DNA from: Pyrococcus yayanosii CH1 | GTDB lineage: Archaea; Methanobacteriota_B; Thermococci; Thermococcales; Thermococcaceae | Assembly (NCBI RefSeq): GCF_000215995.1 | Contig: NC_015680.1 | Span: 1,439,160-1,503,159, forward strand | Length of the DNA stretch: 64,000 nucleotides | Reading direction: 5' to 3' | In this document: positions 35,408 through 49,452 of the stretch, in pieces | Numbering within the stretch: the first letter of the stretch is position 1 | Layout: each line of letters begins with the position of its first letter | The notes under the pieces: model-generated | What the model saw: only the letters and a program-made list of their open reading frames with translations | The model's database searches: none | Told to the model about the DNA's origin: nothing | Made by a program: the position numbers and the translations under genes

Positions 35408-36439
35408 ATGTTTGAAAATGAGATAATTCAGAAACTTCAAAGGCTCGGGCTCACGAAGTATGAGAGCCTCGCCTATCTGACGCTTGTAAAGCTTGGTCCC
35501 AGTAAGGCCACTGACGTGACGAGAGAAAGTGGGATACCTCACACAAGGATATATGATGTTTTGAGCTCCCTTCATAGGAAGGGATTCGTTGATGTTATGC
35601 ATGGAAATCCAAGGTTGTACAGCCCGGTAAATCCCGAGATAGTTCTGGAGAAGATTAAGGAAGATTTAACAAAGGACATAGAGGCACTGAAAAAGGCCTT
35701 CAAGGAGCTTTACAGGAGCACGCACGGGGAGGACATCCCAGAGATTTGGACGATTCATGGCTTTGAAAACACCGTTGAGAGAAGTGAATACATAATTCGC
35801 TCGGCCAAACATGAGGTTCTCATAAACGCTCCCCTTGAGTTCTTGACTCTCTTAAGAAACGAGATAGAGAAGAAGAACAGTGATGTTATAATGGTAGTAA
35901 TAAGCAACTTTGACGAGAACATCCCCGAATGGCTGAGAAAGGACAACATCATCGTGGCAAGGAGCGGCCAGGCACCTTGGCTCATGGCCACGTGGATAAT
36001 AGGAGATGTTGACTACGCGCTCTTCTTTGGAACTCTCCCAAAGGACAGGGGCAGGGAGAGGTTCTACTCCTTCTGGGCGAAGTCTCCCAGGCTTATACAG
36101 AACTACGTTCACTGGTTCTACACGATGTACTTCGACAACAGCACCCTTGTGAAGTCCATAAACTACGAGGAACTCAAGAAGCCCCTGATCTTTACCCATA
36201 TAAGGACGCTAATAACCGTGCTGAGGTTCGTTGAACTACCGAAACCCGTGGAGATAGTAGGGAGGCTAGTGGACGGCAAGAAGCCCGTGACGCTGAGGGG
36301 AAAGATAATTGACTTCGAATATACGCCGCTCACGGCCAACATAACTGTGGAAGACGAGAAGGGTAAGAGATGGAAGGTGGGGGGGCTGGGGAGCTATCTT
36401 GAGGACATAGAGGGAGAGACCTTTATACTCCTTGACTGA
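35408..36439 (+). CDS. trmBL1: TrmB-family regulator TrmBL1 (Tgr)
   Basis: Global sugar-responsive regulator in Thermococcales that binds TGM sites, repressing sugar uptake and glycolytic genes and activating gluconeogenic ones (family knowledge). It has 343 residues from ATG 35408; upstream ATG 35381 is a possible earlier start. N-terminal winged helix: RLGLTKYESLAYLTLVKLGP, then TDVTRESGIPHTRIYDVLSS as recognition helix. A coiled coil and a C-terminal sugar-binding domain follow (WTIHGFENTVERSEYIIRSA onward), then the TrmB C-terminal beta domain. The synteny next to UPF0146 and ribose-bisphosphate isomerase is as I recall for TrmBL1 of P. furiosus. Its stop abuts the convergent PRC gene. 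Confidence 0.88.
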   Translation: MFENEIIQKLQRLGLTKYESLAYLTLVKLGPSKATDVTRESGIPHTRIYDVLSSLHRKGFVDVMHGNPRLYSPVNPEIVLEKIKEDLTKDIEALKKAFKELYRSTHGEDIPEIWTIHGFENTVERSEYIIRSAKHEVLINAPLEFLTLLRNEIEKKNSDVIMVVISNFDENIPEWLRKDNIIVARSGQAPWLMATWIIGDVDYALFFGTLPKDRGRERFYSFWAKSPRLIQNYVHWFYTMYFDNSTLVKSINYEELKKPLIFTHIRTLITVLRFVELPKPVEIVGRLVDGKKPVTLRGKIIDFEYTPLTANITVEDEKGKRWKVGGLGSYLEDIEGETFILLD

Positions 36440-36649
36440 CTACTCCTCCCTTGCCTTCACGAGGACTATGTCTCCTATTGCCATCACCCTCTCGAATGGA
36501 ATTCCGACCTTTTCCCCGGGAAGCCCCAGGGCTACGATCTTTCCCCTTCCCTCGTCGATTTCTATCAGGACTTCGTCAACGTAACCGACGTAGTTCCCCT
36601 TTGTGTTGTATATCTGCTTTCCGTAGAGCGTTGACAGCCTCATGACCAT
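36440..36649 (-). CDS. PRC-barrel domain protein
   Basis: 69 residues from ATG 36649, behind GGAGGTG. A single PRC barrel: LYGKQIYNTKGNYVGYVDEV, then KIVALGLPGEKVGIPFERVM. Small archaeal PRC proteins occur in RNA metabolism and cell division settings, but no role is shown here. Ends one base from the trmBL1 stop on the other strand. Confidence 0.88.
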   Translation of the reverse strand: MVMRLSTLYGKQIYNTKGNYVGYVDEVLIEIDEGRGKIVALGLPGEKVGIPFERVMAIGDIVLVKAREE

Positions 36650-36748
36650 GGGGAACACCTCCGTTCAAGGTTGATTTAACAATCTTATAACGTTTTTTGC
36701 TGAGAGATAAAACCTTTAAATCCCCATTCCCAAATCCTCTCCTTGTAG

Positions 36749-38092
36749 ATGATGCCCATGGTCGTGTTTAGGATACCCGAAGGGAGCGCAAGGGTTAAAG
36801 TGGAAAGGGCAGACCCCAAGGTTTACTTCCAAATATACAACCTCCTTTCCTTTAGGAGGGATTTTGGTAGGTGGGACAAGGCGGAGAGCCTCTACGACCC
36901 TTACACGAACACCTTTCCCGTTGGGCTACTCCCGAGGGTCAAGAAGTTCCTGAACTCCAAGGGCTATAGGGTTAGGGTTAAGGATGAGAGGGTTGTGGAG
37001 GGCGTCAAGCTAAACTCCGAGTGGAATCCAAAATATGAGCTTAGGAAATATCAAAAGAAGGCCGTCAAGAAGGCGCTAAGGGAGAAGATGGGTGTCTTGG
37101 CCCTGCCTGTTGGTAGTGGGAAGACGATAGTGGGGCTGAGAATAATACACGAGCTTGATCTCTCTGCCCTCATAATCGTCCACACGAAGGAGCTCCTGTA
37201 CCAGTGGGCCGAGAAGGTTGAGGATGTTCTTGGGATAAAGGCGGGCATCGTAGGGGATAACAAGTGGAAGGAAGGCCCCGTGACGGTCGCCATGATACAG
37301 ACTCTGCTCTCGAGGGGAACGGACAAGCTGGAGAACCCCTATGCGGTAGTCCTCTTCGATGAGTGCCACCGCACTTCGGCGGCCGAAAAGTTTTACCAGG
37401 TTGGAATGAGCCTCTCGCAGGTTTACCGCTTTGGTCTCTCGGCGACCCCGTGGAGGCGCCTCCGCGGCGAGGAGATGAAGATAGAGGGTGTCGTGGGGCC
37501 TGTAATATATGAGGTCAGGGCTGAGGACCTCATAGATGAGGGCTTTCTTGCGAGGCCGAGGTTCGAGATCATAGAATACGAGTCTAAGATGCCCGCTCTC
37601 GCCGACAGATATAAGGAGCTCTATGAGGAGGCCATAATGGAGAACGAGGATAGGAACAGGGCTATAGTGGAGAAGGCCGTCGAGCTTGCGAGGGCAGGCC
37701 ACAGGGTTCTCGTGGATGTTAGAAGGATAGACCATGGAGAACTCCTAGCTAAGATGCTCAGGGAGAAAGGAATAAATGCCGAGTTCCTCAGCTCCCAGAG
37801 CCCGAACCGCTGGGAGATTCTAGAAAAATTCAAGGAAGGCGAGGTTCAGGTTCTTGTCTCGACGCTTCTGAAGGAGGGCGTTGACATACCGGAAATATCC
37901 GCCATAATCCTGGCGGGTGGCGGGAAGAGCGACATAATGACAATCCAAACGATAGGAAGGGCTCTGAGGCCAAAGGCGGGTGGGGAGGCAGTTATAGTGG
38001 ACGTTAAGGACACTGACCCCCTGCTCTTCACGCACTTCCTTGAGAGGCAGAAGGCTCTGAAGCAGTACTACGGCAGGTATTACCCGGATTAG
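36749..38092 (+). CDS. SF2 helicase, XPB/Rad25-like
   Basis: 447 residues. DNA-dependent helicase or translocase of the ERCC3 group. Motif Q/I region: [13 protein letters not shown] and [16 protein letters not shown]; motif II is Asp-Glu-Cys-His; motif III is GLSATPWR; motifs V-VI are [15 protein letters not shown] and [10 protein letters not shown]. The N-terminal 90 residues are the damage-recognition-like domain. The usual archaeal XPB partner Bax1 is not adjacent. A TATA (ctttaaat, 36714-36721) gives an almost leaderless mRNA starting near 36745; ATG 36752 is also possible. Confidence 0.88.
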   Translation: MMPMVVFRIPEGSARVKVERADPKVYFQIYNLLSFRRDFGRWDKAESLYDPYTNTFPVGLLPRVKKFLNSKGYRVRVKDERVVEGVKLNSEWNPKYELRKYQKKAVKKALREKMGVLALPVGSGKTIVGLRIIHELDLSALIIVHTKELLYQWAEKVEDVLGIKAGIVGDNKWKEGPVTVAMIQTLLSRGTDKLENPYAVVLFDECHRTSAAEKFYQVGMSLSQVYRFGLSATPWRRLRGEEMKIEGVVGPVIYEVRAEDLIDEGFLARPRFEIIEYESKMPALADRYKELYEEAIMENEDRNRAIVEKAVELARAGHRVLVDVRRIDHGELLAKMLREKGINAEFLSSQSPNRWEILEKFKEGEVQVLVSTLLKEGVDIPEISAIILAGGGKSDIMTIQTIGRALRPKAGGEAVIVDVKDTDPLLFTHFLERQKALKQYYGRYYPD

Positions 38093-38925
38093 ACGAGCAT
38101 CTCCCTGACGTATTTGGGCATCTGAAAGAGTGTTTCGTGCCTCTCAGGGTCGTAATACTTCAGGGAGAGCTTCTTCGCCCTCTCGAGGTCAATCCTCCTG
38201 AAGTCTAAGTCCCCCTTAATCCCCACTAGGAAAGCCCAGGGCGATGCGTAGCCTATTACCGGAAAGCTGTAATAGTAAACTCTGTCGAAGACATTCTTCA
38301 TTGCCTTGTAAGCTGATACCAGCTCATCCGTAAATAGATAAACGCTTCCTGCCTGTGTCACATAAATGCCTGGATCGTTGAGAGCTCTGTAGGCGTCCTT
38401 GTAAAAGGACTCGCTGAAGAGCATCTCCGCTGGACCTACGGGATCCGTCGAGTCAACTATTATAACGTCGAAGTTTCCGTTCTCCCTCAGGTACCTGACA
38501 CCGTCTCCTATGATTAACTCGGCCCTGTCCTCCTTTCCCTCGAGCATCCTTCTTAGGAGCCCGCCATCTATCTGTATATATTCCATGGAAACCTCTACGA
38601 CTATCTTATCTATCTCCACCATAACGGCCTTTTCAACACTCTCGTGTCGAAGAACCTCCCTTATAGTCCCTCCATCTCCCCCACCTATCACGAGGACCCT
38701 CTTTGGGTTTGGATGAGCAAACATAGCCGGATGGACGAGGGGCTCGTGGTAACTTTCTTCTCCCTTAGTTACCAGCTGGACGGTCCCATCGAGGACGAGG
38801 AGCCTGCCGAATCCCTCGGTTTCGTAGACCTTTATCTCTTGGTATCCGCTCTTTCCCTCGAAGATCTTTTCTTTGACCTTGAACGCGACGCCATATCCCC
38901 TGGGATACCATTCGATGAACTCCAT
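38089..38925 (-). CDS. speE: Aminopropyltransferase (spermidine synthase family)
   Basis: 278 residues. Transfers an aminopropyl group from decarboxylated SAM to a polyamine; Thermococcales enzymes prefer agmatine and longer amines. Motifs: [20 protein letters not shown], the nucleotide loop [20 protein letters not shown], catalytic Asp region [28 protein letters not shown] precedes ATG 38925. Overlaps the convergent helicase by four bases. Confidence 0.94.
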   Translation of the reverse strand: MEFIEWYPRGYGVAFKVKEKIFEGKSGYQEIKVYETEGFGRLLVLDGTVQLVTKGEESYHEPLVHPAMFAHPNPKRVLVIGGGDGGTIREVLRHESVEKAVMVEIDKIVVEVSMEYIQIDGGLLRRMLEGKEDRAELIIGDGVRYLRENGNFDVIIVDSTDPVGPAEMLFSESFYKDAYRALNDPGIYVTQAGSVYLFTDELVSAYKAMKNVFDRVYYYSFPVIGYASPWAFLVGIKGDLDFRRIDLERAKKLSLKYYDPERHETLFQMPKYVREMLV

Positions 38926-38957
38926 GCTCTCACCGCCCCTAACACTTACCGGCGGGA

Positions 38958-39326
38958 TTATAAACCTACCGTGAACTCCTGCCAGACCTTTATCTTAATC
39001 CCTCTCACGTAAATGGGCTTCTCGACCCTGTACCGGCCAGGAGGCAGGTCTAGATTTAGGATTTGGGTGAACTTTTCCCCCGGCAGAAGGGTTTCCCTTT
39101 CTTGTATGAACACGACCTCCGTGTTTACCCTCCTCCAGAAGCCGAGGAACTCGTAGAGTTCGACTTCGTAGGAAACCTCTATGGGGAAGGATTCCAAGTT
39201 CTCAATCTCTATCTTGAGTCCTCCTTCTTGGCGAACGGTCAGCCTGACGTTTGCCTCTATCCTCGAATTAGCATCCAAGATGCCGACTTCCTCATCCCGG
39301 GGAGTCTTTATAATTTTCATGACCAT
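38958..39326 (-). CDS. Hypothetical beta-rich protein
   Basis: 122 residues, no signal peptide or membrane segment. Alternating strands ([40 protein letters not shown]) suggest an immunoglobulin-like domain. ATG 39326 or 39320. Upstream of and co-directional with speE, with 32 bases between. Family not recognised. Confidence 0.7.
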   Translation of the reverse strand: MVMKIIKTPRDEEVGILDANSRIEANVRLTVRQEGGLKIEIENLESFPIEVSYEVELYEFLGFWRRVNTEVVFIQERETLLPGEKFTQILNLDLPPGRYRVEKPIYVRGIKIKVWQEFTVGL

Positions 39327-39422
39327 CTCGGAGAAGATTTGCGCTTAACAAACATAAGCTTTGCGGATATTCGGGGACAGACTTTTATATAACTGCCCGG
39401 AAAGGATTATGGAGGGGAAGGG

Positions 39423-40607
39423 ATGGAAGGGACCCTCAGGTTGTATTCATCCCCATCCTACGACGTCTATGGGCTTTCCGGGAACCCCTTCAAGGAACTG
39501 GCCAGCGAGGGTATAGAGGACATAGAGAGCATTCACGTTTACCAAGAGGTCGATATGAAGTTATCTATGGTGGTTTCAGAGGTCGTGGGGAGCAGGAGCT
39601 CCGTCGCCTTCTCGATTGTTGGACCGCTCGGTATGGGCAAGACCCAGAGGCTTAAGAGTGTTGCCAAGGCAATAGAGGAGCGTGGCGGCAAGGCCATATA
39701 CGTCAAGGTGGACACGTCGGATATCCTCAAGGTGACCAGGGATATATTCAATGCATTCAAGCCTCCGAAGAGCAGGACAAATATATTTCTCGAGAACCTC
39801 ACCAAGAAGCTGGGGTTCATAGATAGGCTGGAGAAGATGCTGTCATCCGTTGGCGAGTACAAGAGCAGGGATATAGCCGAGATGCTCTCCGCAGAGCTCG
39901 GCAAGCACAAGTACTCTGCCCTACTCCTTGACGAGCTCGAGAACATGGCGGGAGCTGAGGAGAAGGAGAAGATACTCTTCTTCGAGATGCTGAGACACTT
40001 CATAAGCAACATGCCCTCTGGTAGCATCTTCGCCTTTGCTTCCGTGCCGGAGGCCTACGAGGAATACGCCCGTCAGTTTCCGGCCTTTTTCATGCGCTTG
40101 CATTATGAATTCAAGCTTAGACCTATGAGCTTCGATGAGGTGCTGGAGCTCGTTAAGAAGAGGCTCAACAGGGTAAGGGTAAAGGACACCGACGACCCCA
40201 TATATCCATTCACGGAGAAGGCCATAAGGCTCATACATGAACTCGGTGGGGGTAATCCGAGGCAAATACTTAGGCTCCTTCACTACGTCCTCAGCGAAGC
40301 TGCCAAGCACAAGTTTGACCCCATAGACGATTATGTAGTCACAACAATACTTGAGGAGCCCAAGAGCCTTGAGGAGTATCTGACTAGGATTCCCAAGGAC
40401 TTCAGACCCCTCGTTGAGGTCATAATTGAGAAGTTCAACGGCGGTCCAGTGAGCTACATCCAGATAGCTAAGGATGTCAAGATGTCTGGTATGCAGGCCT
40501 ACGAGAAGCTCGAGGAACTGATAAGGCTTGGCTTCCTCGTGGGCGATCCTAGGGGGAACTACAAGGTTCCAGACTACGTTAGGAAATTCCTGGAGGAGGG
40601 TAAATGA
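39423..40607 (+). CDS. AAA+ ATPase with C-terminal winged helix (Orc1/Cdc6-like group)
   Basis: 394 residues. Walker A is GPLGMGKTQ near residues 68-76, with Leu-Gly-Met in place of the usual Pro-Gly-x; Walker B is ALLLDELENMAG. Sensor 2-like GGGNPRQILRLLHYVLSEAA follows, then a C-terminal winged helix (GPVSYIQIAKDVKMSGMQAY). The layout resembles archaeal Cdc6/ORC or ExeA-type ATPases, but it is not a standard Cdc6. SD GGAGGGGAAGG before ATG 39423. Overlaps the next gene by four bases. Role unknown. Confidence 0.8.
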   Translation: MEGTLRLYSSPSYDVYGLSGNPFKELASEGIEDIESIHVYQEVDMKLSMVVSEVVGSRSSVAFSIVGPLGMGKTQRLKSVAKAIEERGGKAIYVKVDTSDILKVTRDIFNAFKPPKSRTNIFLENLTKKLGFIDRLEKMLSSVGEYKSRDIAEMLSAELGKHKYSALLLDELENMAGAEEKEKILFFEMLRHFISNMPSGSIFAFASVPEAYEEYARQFPAFFMRLHYEFKLRPMSFDEVLELVKKRLNRVRVKDTDDPIYPFTEKAIRLIHELGGGNPRQILRLLHYVLSEAAKHKFDPIDDYVVTTILEEPKSLEEYLTRIPKDFRPLVEVIIEKFNGGPVSYIQIAKDVKMSGMQAYEKLEELIRLGFLVGDPRGNYKVPDYVRKFLEEGK

Positions 40608-41128
40608 ACTACGAGGAACACGTTTTGGCGGGGATAATAACCTATCCAATCGCCGTTTTTCTTGCGACCTTTCTATCTTCCTATATTCCCTTAGAACTAT
40701 CCGTTAGGGCCCTCATCTTTGGCTACGCCTTTTACGTCTTGGGGAGCGACCTTCCAGACATAGACCATCCTGATTCCCTTATCCATCGGGGTTCGAAGCC
40801 CCTAATATCTGTAGCTGCCGGAAGTCTCGTATTCTTGAGGGTGAGCGGGCTCTTCGATCTGGAAGAACCTTGGCTTGACATAGTGGTTTCTTGGGGCATC
40901 TCTGCCCTCGTCGCCCTCGCCTCTTGGTATGCCTTTACGGCCTTCATGCCTAGGCACAGGGGGGTTGTTCATTCTCTCTTCTTTGCAACCTTTTACGCTG
41001 GCGTGGCATTCCTTATGGTCAGCCATGGGTTTGGAATGAGCATGGAAGAGGGACTCTTCATAGCCTTTGTTTCCTTCCTTGGCTACGCTCTTCACCTGCT
41101 CCTCGATGGGAGCATCAAGCTCCTGTAG
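40604..41128 (+). CDS. Membrane-bound metal-dependent hydrolase family protein (DUF457/YdjM-like)
   Basis: 174 residues with four to five membrane segments. Metal-ligand motifs: [28 protein letters not shown] and [10 protein letters not shown]. Translationally coupled to the ATPase gene (ATGA overlap). The 3' end overlaps convergent marC by 14 bases. Substrate unknown. Confidence 0.85.
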   Translation: MNYEEHVLAGIITYPIAVFLATFLSSYIPLELSVRALIFGYAFYVLGSDLPDIDHPDSLIHRGSKPLISVAAGSLVFLRVSGLFDLEEPWLDIVVSWGISALVALASWYAFTAFMPRHRGVVHSLFFATFYAGVAFLMVSHGFGMSMEEGLFIAFVSFLGYALHLLLDGSIKLL

Positions 41129-41732
41129 TGGCGTTCATTATATTCAAAATTATCCCGCCTGCCCCAGCCACCATCATCTGGGCTCCAATGGCCATTATAA
41201 ACAGGCCTATTATCCTGATGATGACGCTTAAGGTCGTTTTGCTGACGCTCTTGAGAGCGTAGAGAGCAATTAGCATTAGGATTGCCGTTATGGTAATCGC
41301 AATGACTATGGCGAGCGTTGATATAAGTATTCCATACTCGGCGGTGAGCGTTATCGAGGCTGTGATGGCCGCGGGTCCTGCGATTAGGGGGGTGGCAACG
41401 GGAACAGCCGCGAGGGCAAGTATGTTCTTCTCCTTCTTCAAGGTGACTATGCCACCTCCCTCCAGGGCCTCGAGACCTATTTTGAAGAGAACGAAGCCGC
41501 CGGCAACTCTCAGGGCGTCGAGCTCTATGTGGAATATATCCTGGAGGATTATCTTACCGGATACGGCGAATATAAAGAGTAGAAGCAGGCCTATGACGTT
41601 CGCCCTTACTATAAGGCTTTTTATGTCCTCTATGTGGAAATCCTCCCTGAGCAGGCTGACGAGGAGTATCTTATCGCTCGGGTCTATCATTATCAGCATC
41701 AACAGGGCCGAGCTGAGAACTTCTTTGAGCAT
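41115..41732 (-). CDS. MarC family integral membrane protein
   Basis: 205 residues with six membrane segments. Family patterns: the early [13 protein letters not shown], a central [20 protein letters not shown] with the Pro-Ala-Ala loop, and the C-terminal [20 protein letters not shown]. Function of the family is unsettled. No obvious operon partner. Confidence 0.9.
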   Translation of the reverse strand: MLKEVLSSALLMLIMIDPSDKILLVSLLREDFHIEDIKSLIVRANVIGLLLLFIFAVSGKIILQDIFHIELDALRVAGGFVLFKIGLEALEGGGIVTLKKEKNILALAAVPVATPLIAGPAAITASITLTAEYGILISTLAIVIAITITAILMLIALYALKSVSKTTLSVIIRIIGLFIMAIGAQMMVAGAGGIILNIMNATTGA

Positions 41733-41793
41733 ATCCGTTTGTGTGCCTGATGGCTTTATAAACTCTTGGTCTAGAATTTCTCAGGGGATGAAT

Positions 41794-42684
41794 ATGGGAA
41801 GGGCTCTTGGCATAATTATTCTCCTAATCGTGGCGTGGTTGGCATATTCCGCGTACTTCATACTCTCCATGCATCCACGGTTCACAGGGGAGTGGGGGTA
41901 CGTCGATGAGGCAACCACGGAAATTAACATCGTGATGAGTCTTGGAAAGCCGGCTCCGTTTCCAATAACGATTGAAAACGCAACGGTATCCTTGGGGGGA
42001 GTTTCCTTTGCGAGGGTTGAGAGGGCAGAGGTGGGGTTTCTATCTTCCAAGGCCGCCTTCACGATGGTCATTGACAACAAAAAACTCGTAGAAGCCTTGG
42101 TGAAACACATAGAGAATGGAGAAGTAAGCGATGTCAGTATCTCTCTCAACGTCAAGCTCTTCAACGTGCTGCCCCTTCACTACACTATCGACAAGGAAGT
42201 TACGACTGACATTCTCTCTTACGTTGAGAACATAAAGGTTGAGCCAGAGACCCGCGTTATAGGTTTCATCCCCATAAAGACACCTGGAATCGAGGGTATC
42301 GAGGCCAGGTGGGGAGGCGTTACTAGGGAGCATATCAAGATTATTGCGAACGTGAAAATTTACAATCCAAACGCGGTCCCCCTCCCTCTTATGGGTTTGT
42401 CCTCGACGATCTACATCAACGATGTTAGGGTTGGTGAGGCACATCTACTGGAGAAGACGGTCATAAAGGCAGGGGGAAGAGATACAGTGGGTGTGGAGAT
42501 TATCATAGACCCGGGAGTTCTCCCCAGGGTGTGGGCCGAGCACGTGAAGAAGGGAGAGAGAAGCGTCATTAGGGCTGACATATACATGACCCTTGAGGTT
42601 GCTAATAGGCCCTTTAAGGTTTGCCTCACAAGTGTTGAGAAGACAATTGAGACGGATATACTCTCCAGCCTCTCTTCTATTTGA
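41794..42684 (+). CDS. LEA14-like (LEA type 2) membrane-anchored protein
   Basis: 296 residues. The frame is open through marC, but the real start is ATG 41794 (or 41788): GGGGATG is the binding site and a TATA (gctttataaac) lies at about 41752-41762. An N-terminal membrane anchor (residues 3-22) is followed by two LEA14-type WHy domains; VKIYNPNAVPLPLMGLSSTI is the typical Asn-Pro-Asn core. Probably a surface stress protein, by family. Confidence 0.82.
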   Translation: MGRALGIIILLIVAWLAYSAYFILSMHPRFTGEWGYVDEATTEINIVMSLGKPAPFPITIENATVSLGGVSFARVERAEVGFLSSKAAFTMVIDNKKLVEALVKHIENGEVSDVSISLNVKLFNVLPLHYTIDKEVTTDILSYVENIKVEPETRVIGFIPIKTPGIEGIEARWGGVTREHIKIIANVKIYNPNAVPLPLMGLSSTIYINDVRVGEAHLLEKTVIKAGGRDTVGVEIIIDPGVLPRVWAEHVKKGERSVIRADIYMTLEVANRPFKVCLTSVEKTIETDILSSLSSI

Positions 42685-42692
42685 CATTGATA

Positions 42693-42703
42693 TTTTTATA
42701 TTT
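42693..42703 (+). promoter_or_regulatory. Likely rRNA operon promoter
   Basis: TTTTTATATTT lies just after the LEA gene and some 340 bases before 16S. The GC content jumps from about 42770 onward, where the pre-rRNA leader with hairpins such as GGGGGCAAAGCCCCC begins. An alternative AT-box is aaaaattttt at about 42757-42766. The leader (to 43035) has no gene. Confidence 0.5.
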
Positions 42704-42948
42704 CACACTGTTCTGGACATTAAGTTGACATCCTTGTGATTAATGGGACTGCTTTGCAAAAATTTTTCACAGTGGGGGTTTGCCGCTATTGGGTGGAGCC
42801 CCCGAATAAGGGGGTCAAAGCCCAGGGTCAAGACGGCGGCGTCGGGGGGATTGGGGGCAAAGCCCCCGGAATGAACCCCGCCCTCCACCCGTGGGCACAT
42901 CTGGATGCGCTCCCGAGGAAAACCCCGAATGGGGGACCCCTCGGGGGC

Positions 42949-42987
42949 AAGGCAGGCCCGGCACCCCGACCAAACCCCCGGACGGGG
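42949..42987 (+). other. Left arm of the pre-16S processing stem
   Basis: This arm is complementary to 44544-44582 downstream of 16S over nearly 40 bases, starting with the perfect block aaggcaggcccggcacccc. Unpaired bases in the middle (gac on the left, tt on the right) fit a bulge-helix-bulge cut by the archaeal splicing endonuclease. Confidence 0.8.
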
Positions 42988-43035
42988 AATTTGGTACTCC
43001 CCCGCGAGGGGAGTTCCACCGGCCGTACTCCCTTA

Positions 43036-44532
<1,497 letters not shown>

Positions 44533-44543
44533 ATCGCCGGAAA

Positions 44544-44582
44544 CCCCGTCCGGGGGGGTTTAAGGGGTGCCGGGCCTGCCTT
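44544..44582 (+). other. Right arm of the pre-16S processing stem
   Basis: Reverse complement of 42949-42987 with small bulges. It lies between the 16S 3' end and tRNA-Ala. Confidence 0.8.
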
Positions 44583-44586
44583 CTGT

Positions 44587-44663
44587 GGGCCGGTAGCTCA
44601 GCCTGGGAGAGCGCCGGCTTTGCAAGCCGGAGGCCCCGGGTTCAAATCCCGGCCGGTCCACCA
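44587..44663 (+). tRNA. tRNA-Ala (TGC)
   Basis: The acceptor stem is GGGCCGG with CCGGTCC and has the G3-U70 pair that identifies alanine tRNA. The anticodon loop is ctTTGCAag with anticodon TGC; the T arm holds gggttcaaatccc. CCA is encoded at 44661-44663. No intron. Located in the 16S-23S spacer, as usual in euryarchaea. Confidence 0.98.
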
Positions 44664-44732
44664 CGAAGAGATGCACGTCCCGAGCACGGCTCGGGGCGGA
44701 AGGGCCCAAGGCCCCGAACAGGGGCGACGATG

Positions 44733-44784
44733 AGGGCCGTGCACAGGCGGATGGCCCAAAAAATGCCCAGCCCCCTGAGTAGGG

Positions 44785-44793
<9 letters not shown>
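44733..44793 (+). other. Left arm of the pre-23S processing stem
   Basis: Pairs with 47811-47870. The outer perfect block is gggccgtgcacaggcggatg and the next is tgcccagccccc; an internal mismatch (gagta against gaaaa) is the likely cut site. The inner end (ggcaagaac) is helix H1 of mature 23S. Confidence 0.85.
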
Positions 44794-47810
<3,017 letters not shown>

Positions 47811-47820
<10 letters not shown>

Positions 47821-47870
47821 CCCGAAAAGGGGGCTGGGCATTTGATAGGCCATCCGCCTGTGCACGGCCC
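47811..47870 (+). other. Right arm of the pre-23S processing stem
   Basis: Reverse complement of 44733-44793 apart from a few internal mismatches. It ends 46 bases before the next gene's possible start. Confidence 0.85.
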
Positions 47871-47915
47871 TTGAAATGGCTCTTCTGAAACATAAAATTT
47901 AATTGCCTCGCAGTT

Positions 47916-49412
47916 GTGGCTTTTGTTGTGATAATCGTGATTTGGAACAGATTGAACCGTTTTCCTCCACGCTACGGTCCAGAGTGGGGAAGCGGTGGAA
48001 TTTTTGGCCTGAGATACCACAATGGCGTTCTGTACTTTACACTTGCCTTCGAAGCCGAGGCACACTTCATAAGGGAGGATTCTTACAGGATCTACGAATT
48101 TGATCTCGTTGGTGACAAACCAACCTCAGGTGGCGACACTTACAACGCCGTAGAGGTCGTTGACGAGTTCATATACTTCGGTGGGTGGATTCATGCCCCT
48201 GCCATCTACGAAGGTAAAGGGGATGGAAAAGCCACAATAAGCTTTGTAAACAAATACTCCCACGTGCATGAATACGACACCGAGAATGACTCGGTTCGCT
48301 TGGTTTGGAAGGAGTCAATTCATCATCCGCGGGAATGGGCCGGAGAGGTTAGTGACATAATATACAACCCCTACATGGATGAGCTGTTACTGGCAAGGGA
48401 GGATGGGCACAAAAACCTTGGCGTGTACGCCTTGGACAGGAGAACTGGAAAAATTAGGTTGCTTAGCCCGGAGCCAAGTGCGAAAGGTGCCCTAGTCCAT
48501 GACACGGCTTTCTTCGGGATTGGAAACAACTTCACAGAGGGACTTAGGGAAATACACGCCCTTGACTTAGTGACGGGTAGGTGGGAGAAGTTTAGGCTGG
48601 GGGAGAGCGTTGATGGAGGCAAGTATGTCCATCCCCATCTTGGGGCGATGGGAGGCGCCTACAACAGGGCATTCGCCTTCGTGAGGGGTGGCATTTTCAT
48701 TGGCAACCCATTCAATGACGAACCCTTTGACTTTGTGCGCCTCTTCGACTTCTACACCTTCTATGCCCCCTTCAGAACCAATGTCCTGCACACGGGTGGC
48801 GGGATTTTAATAGCTTTTAACTCTCATCATGACGCCTTCTACAGGCCTAGAACTCCGGAGGAAGCTGAATTTTCAAGGTTCACGAACACTATAGTCGGGC
48901 CGAGCGTCCTAGTTTACATCGCTCCTCCAATGGTCAAGATAGTTGGAACCTTCGGTGCTAGGATTACAAGCTTGGAGAAAGCCATGGGCAAGTTACTTCT
49001 AGGAACGAACACGACGCCGAATGTTGGAGCTCTAGATGCCACGCCTTTCGATACGGGGAACAGGGATATAGTTCTTCTGGATGAGAAGATACTGCAAGAA
49101 AGGCCCCCGGCCGTCAGCTTCTCGCTTCCACTAGCTTTTCCCTCGAAAGCTATGGAACTCGGCGCCGGGACGTTCGGTGGGATACCGCTCGACGGTTATA
49201 AGGAGCCAAGGCTCATCCTCAAGGCATCGAGGGATAACGAGTTGACAATCTATGAGTATGATCTCTCGCTACCGCTCAACTCCGCGGACGAAGAGAAGTT
49301 TGACGTCAAGAAGGGAAGAAATGTCATCGACCTGAGCTCCTTTAGTGGCATTGTCTCCTTTAAGCTTGAGGAGCCCGACTTTAAGGGGAATGCCAGAATC
49401 GACCTGAGGTGA
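47916..49412 (+). CDS. DUF2139 family protein
   Basis: Up to 498 residues from GTG 47916. The start is uncertain: other in-frame starts are GTG 47928, GTG 47937 and TTG 47949, and none has a good ribosome binding site. A TATA-like cataaaattt (47891-47900) lies between the 23S stem and the gene. The first residues (FVVIIVIW) are hydrophobic and could anchor it. The body is beta-rich with repeated units such as NVLHTGGGILIAFNSHHDAF and may form a beta-propeller. This is an archaeal family without known function, as I recall the name. Confidence 0.75.
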   Translation: MAFVVIIVIWNRLNRFPPRYGPEWGSGGIFGLRYHNGVLYFTLAFEAEAHFIREDSYRIYEFDLVGDKPTSGGDTYNAVEVVDEFIYFGGWIHAPAIYEGKGDGKATISFVNKYSHVHEYDTENDSVRLVWKESIHHPREWAGEVSDIIYNPYMDELLLAREDGHKNLGVYALDRRTGKIRLLSPEPSAKGALVHDTAFFGIGNNFTEGLREIHALDLVTGRWEKFRLGESVDGGKYVHPHLGAMGGAYNRAFAFVRGGIFIGNPFNDEPFDFVRLFDFYTFYAPFRTNVLHTGGGILIAFNSHHDAFYRPRTPEEAEFSRFTNTIVGPSVLVYIAPPMVKIVGTFGARITSLEKAMGKLLLGTNTTPNVGALDATPFDTGNRDIVLLDEKILQERPPAVSFSLPLAFPSKAMELGAGTFGGIPLDGYKEPRLILKASRDNELTIYEYDLSLPLNSADEEKFDVKKGRNVIDLSSFSGIVSFKLEEPDFKGNARIDLR

Positions 49413-49452
49413 TGGCCGGTGAATAGTAAGAACTTTGACTGGAGGGATTTTA

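Noticed and set aside
41290-41793. N-terminal extension of the LEA14-like protein
   Set aside because: This part is antisense to marC, and promoter and ribosome binding site support a start at 41788-41794.
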